From Peptococcaceae bacterium (GTDB taxonomy: Bacteria; Bacillota; Desulfotomaculia; Desulfotomaculales; UBA12532), in NCBI GenBank assembly GCA_003445475.1, contig DMDP01000004.1:1-5361 (forward strand): a stretch of DNA of 5,361 nucleotides, given 5' to 3'. The notes below the pieces were generated by a model. It was not told where the DNA came from, ran no database searches, and worked only from the letters and a program-made list of their open reading frames with translations. Positions 1 to 5,361 of this stretch are shown here, piece by piece. The position numbers and the translations under genes were made by a program. Position 1 is the first letter of the stretch. Every line of letters starts with the position of its first letter.

Positions 1-520
<520 letters not shown>

Positions 521-567
521 AGTTTGACGGCACTCTCCTGGATGCAGGAACAAGGCGTTTTAAAATC

Positions 568-573
568 AGGAGG
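568..573 (+). promoter_or_regulatory. Ribosome binding site for rpoC
   Basis: A perfect AGGAGG lies 11 bases before the GTG at 585. That spacing is slightly long but usable. The ATG at 575 is only one base from this site and out of frame with rpoC. The TTG at 588 is in frame but lies 14 bases away. GTG at 585 is therefore the best start. Confidence 0.8.
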
Positions 574-584
574 GATGACGAGGG

Positions 585-4096
<3,512 letters not shown>

Positions 4097-4100
<4 letters not shown>

Positions 4101-4125
4101 CAAAAGATCCCGCCGATGCTATCAT
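4097..4125 (+). promoter_or_regulatory. Candidate sigma-A promoter overlapping the rpoC stop codon
   Basis: A perfect -35 box TTGACA (4097-4102) is followed by a 17-base spacer and the -10 box TATCAT (4120-4125), 11 of 12 matches to consensus at ideal spacing. A TG at 4117-4118, one base before the -10, adds an extended -10 element. The predicted transcription start is A4131 or G4132, which gives a leader of about 30 bases that contains the ribosome binding site of the next gene. The rpoC stop TGA lies inside the -35 box. The promoter would drive the L7Ae-like gene, rpsL and rpsG independently of rpoBC. Activity is inferred from sequence only. Confidence 0.65.
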
Positions 4126-4145
4126 TGTTTAGTGTGTGGCGCGCG

Positions 4146-4153
4146 AAGGGAGG
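4146..4153 (+). promoter_or_regulatory. Ribosome binding site for the L7Ae-like gene
   Basis: AAGGGAGG ends 7 bases before the GTG at 4161. It selects that GTG over the in-frame ATG at 4116, which has no SD sequence and lies within the predicted promoter. Confidence 0.8.
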
Positions 4154-4160
4154 ACTTACC

Positions 4161-4412
4161 GTGTCCTTGGAGAGGCTTAGCAAAGCCCGCAGGAAGACGG
4201 TGGGTTCCAAGCAGACCTTGAAAGCCATACAGCGGGGGCAAGCCAAGGTGGTGTACGTAGCCCGCAACGCCGAGCCGCACGTCACCGGGCCGGTACTCGA
4301 AGCCTGCCGGACGCAGCAGGTGCCGGTGGTGGAGGTGCCGACGATGCGCGAACTCGGGCGGGCGTGCGGGATCGCCGTGAACTGCGCTTCGGCGGCGATT
4401 ACCGAAGAGTAA
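4161..4412 (+). CDS. ybxF: L7Ae/L30e-family ribosomal-type RNA-binding protein (YbxF-like)
   Basis: This is an 83-residue protein of the L7Ae/L30e/S12e/Gadd45 family. In Bacillus the homologue YbxF (also called RplGB) sits between rpoC and rpsL and binds kink-turn RNA; its precise cellular role is unsettled. Visible family signatures are GSKQTLKAIQRGQAKVVYVA (residues 15-34), the central LEACRTQQVPVVEVP (residues 46-60), and the C-terminal LGRACGIAV (residues 65-73) that helps form the RNA-binding face. It is about the size of YbxF. The start is GTG 4161, supported by AAGGGAGG seven bases upstream and by the family N-terminus. Starting at ATG 4116 would add 15 unrelated residues. The stop is TAA at 4410-4412. 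It lies 60 bases after rpoC and 99 bases before rpsL. The motif usually recalled as AKDADP reads ARNAEP here. Confidence 0.93.
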   Translation: MSLERLSKARRKTVGSKQTLKAIQRGQAKVVYVARNAEPHVTGPVLEACRTQQVPVVEVPTMRELGRACGIAVNCASAAITEE

Positions 4413-4421
4413 GTAACCTTG

Positions 4422-4453
4422 CCCCTTACCCCTACGGTAAGGGGTATAATTTT
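4422..4453 (+). terminator. Hairpin with T-rich tail between ybxF and rpsL; candidate attenuator or weak terminator
   Basis: CCCCTTACC (4422-4430) and GGTAAGGGG (4436-4444) form a perfect 9-bp stem with a 5-base loop, beginning 10 bases after the ybxF stop. The next nine bases, TATAATTTT (4445-4453), contain six T. This is the shape of a factor-independent terminator, but the T tract is interrupted by A, so partial termination or attenuation is more likely than a full stop, especially with essential genes downstream. It could instead be an RNA-processing site or a protein-binding site. Function is inferred. Confidence 0.45.
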
Positions 4454-4469
4454 GCTATAAGGCAAAATT
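4448..4469 (+). repeat. Second inverted repeat in the rpsL leader
   Basis: AATTTTGC (4448-4455) and GCAAAATT (4462-4469) can form an 8-bp stem with a 6-base loop, directly after the first hairpin. Its left arm uses the T-rich tail of that hairpin, so once transcribed it could sequester the tail. The right side also belongs to the 12-bp self-complementary sequence GCAAAATTTTGC (4462-4473), so AATTTTGC occurs twice, 18 bases apart. This is an AT-rich island in GC-rich DNA. A regulatory role is plausible but unproven. Confidence 0.4.
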
Positions 4470-4496
4470 TTGCAACAGTCTCTATATTCGGTGTCG

Positions 4497-4505
4497 AAGG
4501 GGGTG
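4497..4505 (+). promoter_or_regulatory. Ribosome binding site for rpsL
   Basis: AAGGGGGTG differs from the ideal AAGGAGGTG by one base. The G-rich core ends 8 bases before GTG 4512, which fixes that codon as the S12 start. The in-frame TTG at 4470 and GTG at 4491 lie upstream of this site and have no SD sequence of their own. Confidence 0.75.
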
Positions 4506-4511
4506 CAAAGG

Positions 4512-4886
4512 GTGCCGACCATAAGCCAGTTGGTGCGCAAAGGACGCGAAATGCGCGAGGAAAAATCTTCAGCACCTGCCCTCACGGGAAACCCGCAGCG
4601 GCGGGGCGTGTGTACTCGCGTTTACACGACCACGCCGAAGAAACCTAATTCGGCTTTGCGGAAGGTGGCCCGGGTGCGCCTGACCAACGGGTACGAGGTC
4701 ACGGCCTACATTCCGGGGATCGGACACAACCTGCAGGAGCACTCGGTTGTCCTGGTGCGGGGCGGCCGGGTAAAGGACCTGCCGGGCGTACGTTACCATA
4801 TCATCCGCGGCGCCCTGGACGCGGCCGGGGTGCAGAACCGTGCGCGCGGGCGTTCCAAGTACGGTGCCAAGAGACCCAAGAAGTGA
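4512..4886 (+). CDS. rpsL: 30S ribosomal protein S12
   Basis: S12 sits at the 30S decoding centre and controls translational accuracy. The protein is 124 residues, the same length as in E. coli, starting [13 protein letters not shown] and ending YGAKRPKK. The signature segments are intact: [20 protein letters not shown] (residues 30-49) and [15 protein letters not shown] (residues 82-96). K43 and K88, the classical positions where substitution gives streptomycin resistance or dependence, are both the wild-type lysine. D89, the residue methylthiolated by RimO in E. coli, is present. The GTG start is chosen from the conserved N-terminus and the adjacent SD sequence. Upstream in-frame TTG or GTG codons would add up to 14 residues that S12 does not have. 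The stop TGA (4884-4886) overlaps the SD region of rpsG, so translation of the two is probably coupled. A 99-base structured leader precedes the gene. Confidence 0.98.
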   Translation: MPTISQLVRKGREMREEKSSAPALTGNPQRRGVCTRVYTTTPKKPNSALRKVARVRLTNGYEVTAYIPGIGHNLQEHSVVLVRGGRVKDLPGVRYHIIRGALDAAGVQNRARGRSKYGAKRPKK

Positions 4887-4892
4887 GGGGGG
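4885..4892 (+). promoter_or_regulatory. Ribosome binding site for rpsG
   Basis: GAGGGGGG overlaps the rpsL stop codon and ends 7 bases before ATG 4900. A ribosome finishing rpsL would stop on top of the rpsG initiation site, an arrangement that favours translational coupling. Confidence 0.75.
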
Positions 4893-4899
4893 AAGAAGC

Positions 4900-5361
4900 A
4901 TGCCGCGTAGAGGACCGGTGCCGAAGCGGGAGGTCCAGCCCGACCCGATTTACGGCAGTACGGTGGTAACCAAGTTGATTAATAAGGTTATGCTTAAAGG
5001 TAAAAAGAGCGTGGCCGAGCGCCTTTGCTACGGCGCGTTCGAGATTATTAAGAACAAGACCGGGCGGGACCCGCTTGAGGTTTTGGACCAGGCATTAAAG
5101 AACACCATGCCGGTGGTGGAAACCAGGCCGCGCCGGGTGGGCGGCGCCAACTACCAGGTGCCGGTGGAAGTGCGGCCCGACCGGCGGCAGACGCTTGCCA
5201 TCCGCTGGCTGGTGAACTATGCCCGTGAGCGGGCGGGCAAGTCGATGCAGGAAAAGCTGGCGGCCGAGTTGCTGGACGCGGCGCAGGGCACCGGTGGGGC
5301 CGTCAAGAAGAAAGAAGACACCCACCGGATGGCGGAGGCCAACAAGGCTTTTGCCCATTAC
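4900..5361 (+). CDS. rpsG: 30S ribosomal protein S7 (3' end cut by window)
   Basis: S7 nucleates assembly of the 30S head by binding 16S rRNA and lines the E-site mRNA exit region. The frame is open from ATG 4900 to the last base, giving 154 residues that begin [12 protein letters not shown] and end [14 protein letters not shown]. Bacterial S7 of this type usually ends AHYRW at 156 residues, so probably only two codons and the stop are missing. Recognisable parts are [18 protein letters not shown] (residues 14-31), the extended beta-hairpin [18 protein letters not shown] (residues 74-91) and the C-terminal helix [19 protein letters not shown] (residues 136-154). The gene is 13 bases from rpsL. 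In E. coli S7 represses its own str operon through the rpsL-rpsG spacer. Here that spacer is only 13 bases, too short for the same structure. The codons around 4974-5015 are locally AT-richer than the rest, without obvious consequence. Confidence 0.98.
   Translation, partial: MPRRGPVPKREVQPDPIYGSTVVTKLINKVMLKGKKSVAERLCYGAFEIIKNKTGRDPLEVLDQALKNTMPVVETRPRRVGGANYQVPVEVRPDRRQTLAIRWLVNYARERAGKSMQEKLAAELLDAAQGTGGAVKKKEDTHRMAEANKAFAHY

Noticed and set aside
536..549. Small inverted repeat TCCTG/CAGGA in the rpoB-rpoC spacer
   Set aside because: A five-base stem without a T tract is too weak to call a terminator or regulatory hairpin.
524..566. TTGACG (524-529) and TAAAAT (561-566) as a promoter before rpoC
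   Set aside because: The spacer is 31 bases, far outside the sigma-A range.
4445..4450. A perfect TATAAT that could be the -10 of a promoter for rpsL
   Set aside because: At 17-base spacing the -35 position reads CCCCTT. The only TTG-like hexamer (TTGCCC, 4419-4424) is 20 bases away, and there is no TG extension. It is better explained as the tail of the hairpin, though it is not excluded.
4101..4511. A kink-turn in the spacers around ybxF as an autoregulatory target of the L7Ae-like protein
   Set aside because: Neither transcribed leader (from about 4131 before ybxF, or 4413-4511 before rpsL) shows the UGA/GA tandem sheared-pair arrangement flanked by two stems. The only nearby TGA is the rpoC stop, upstream of the predicted transcript start.
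4470..4511. N-terminal extension of S12 from TTG 4470 or GTG 4491
   Set aside because: The extra residues are not part of S12 in any family member I know, and the good SD sequence lies downstream of both codons.

Overview
This window is a stretch of core transcription and translation genes, all on the + strand: the 3' end of rpoB, complete rpoC, a small L7Ae/L30e-family gene (ybxF-like), complete rpsL, and rpsG lacking only its last codons. This order is the classic rpoBC-str cluster of Gram-positive bacteria. The GC-rich DNA, the purine-rich Shine-Dalgarno (SD) sequences, the short beta' subunit without the large insertion of E. coli, and the L7Ae-like gene between rpoC and rpsL all suggest a GC-rich member of the Firmicutes. 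Within that group the Clostridia, of a Peptococcaceae/Desulfotomaculum/Moorella-like type, are the best guess. The genus is an inference from recalled protein similarity, not from any search.

Layout. 1-520: C-terminal 172 residues of RNA polymerase beta, ending in a strongly acidic tail. 521-584: short spacer with the rpoC ribosome binding site. 585-4100: rpoC, intact, with both zinc sites and the catalytic NADFDGDQM motif. 4101-4160: spacer holding most of a near-consensus sigma-A promoter whose -35 box overlaps the rpoC stop codon. 4161-4412: the 83-residue L7Ae-like protein. 4413-4511: a 99-base leader with two adjacent inverted repeats, a candidate attenuator. 4512-4886: rpsL, with wild-type residues at the classical streptomycin-resistance positions. 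4900-5361: rpsG, cut by the window edge after residue 154.

The genes supply the two largest RNA polymerase subunits and two 30S proteins (the decoding-centre protein S12 and the head-assembly protein S7), plus a probable RNA-binding accessory protein. The spacers are short and no strong terminator separates the genes, so they are probably co-transcribed. The promoter at the end of rpoC and the hairpins before rpsL look like points where ribosomal-protein expression could be uncoupled from RNA polymerase expression.

I found no mobile element, CRISPR array, tRNA or rRNA, and nothing that looks like a new biological system. The most useful observations are regulatory: the internal promoter, the hairpin leader before rpsL, and a possible internal start site in rpoC.
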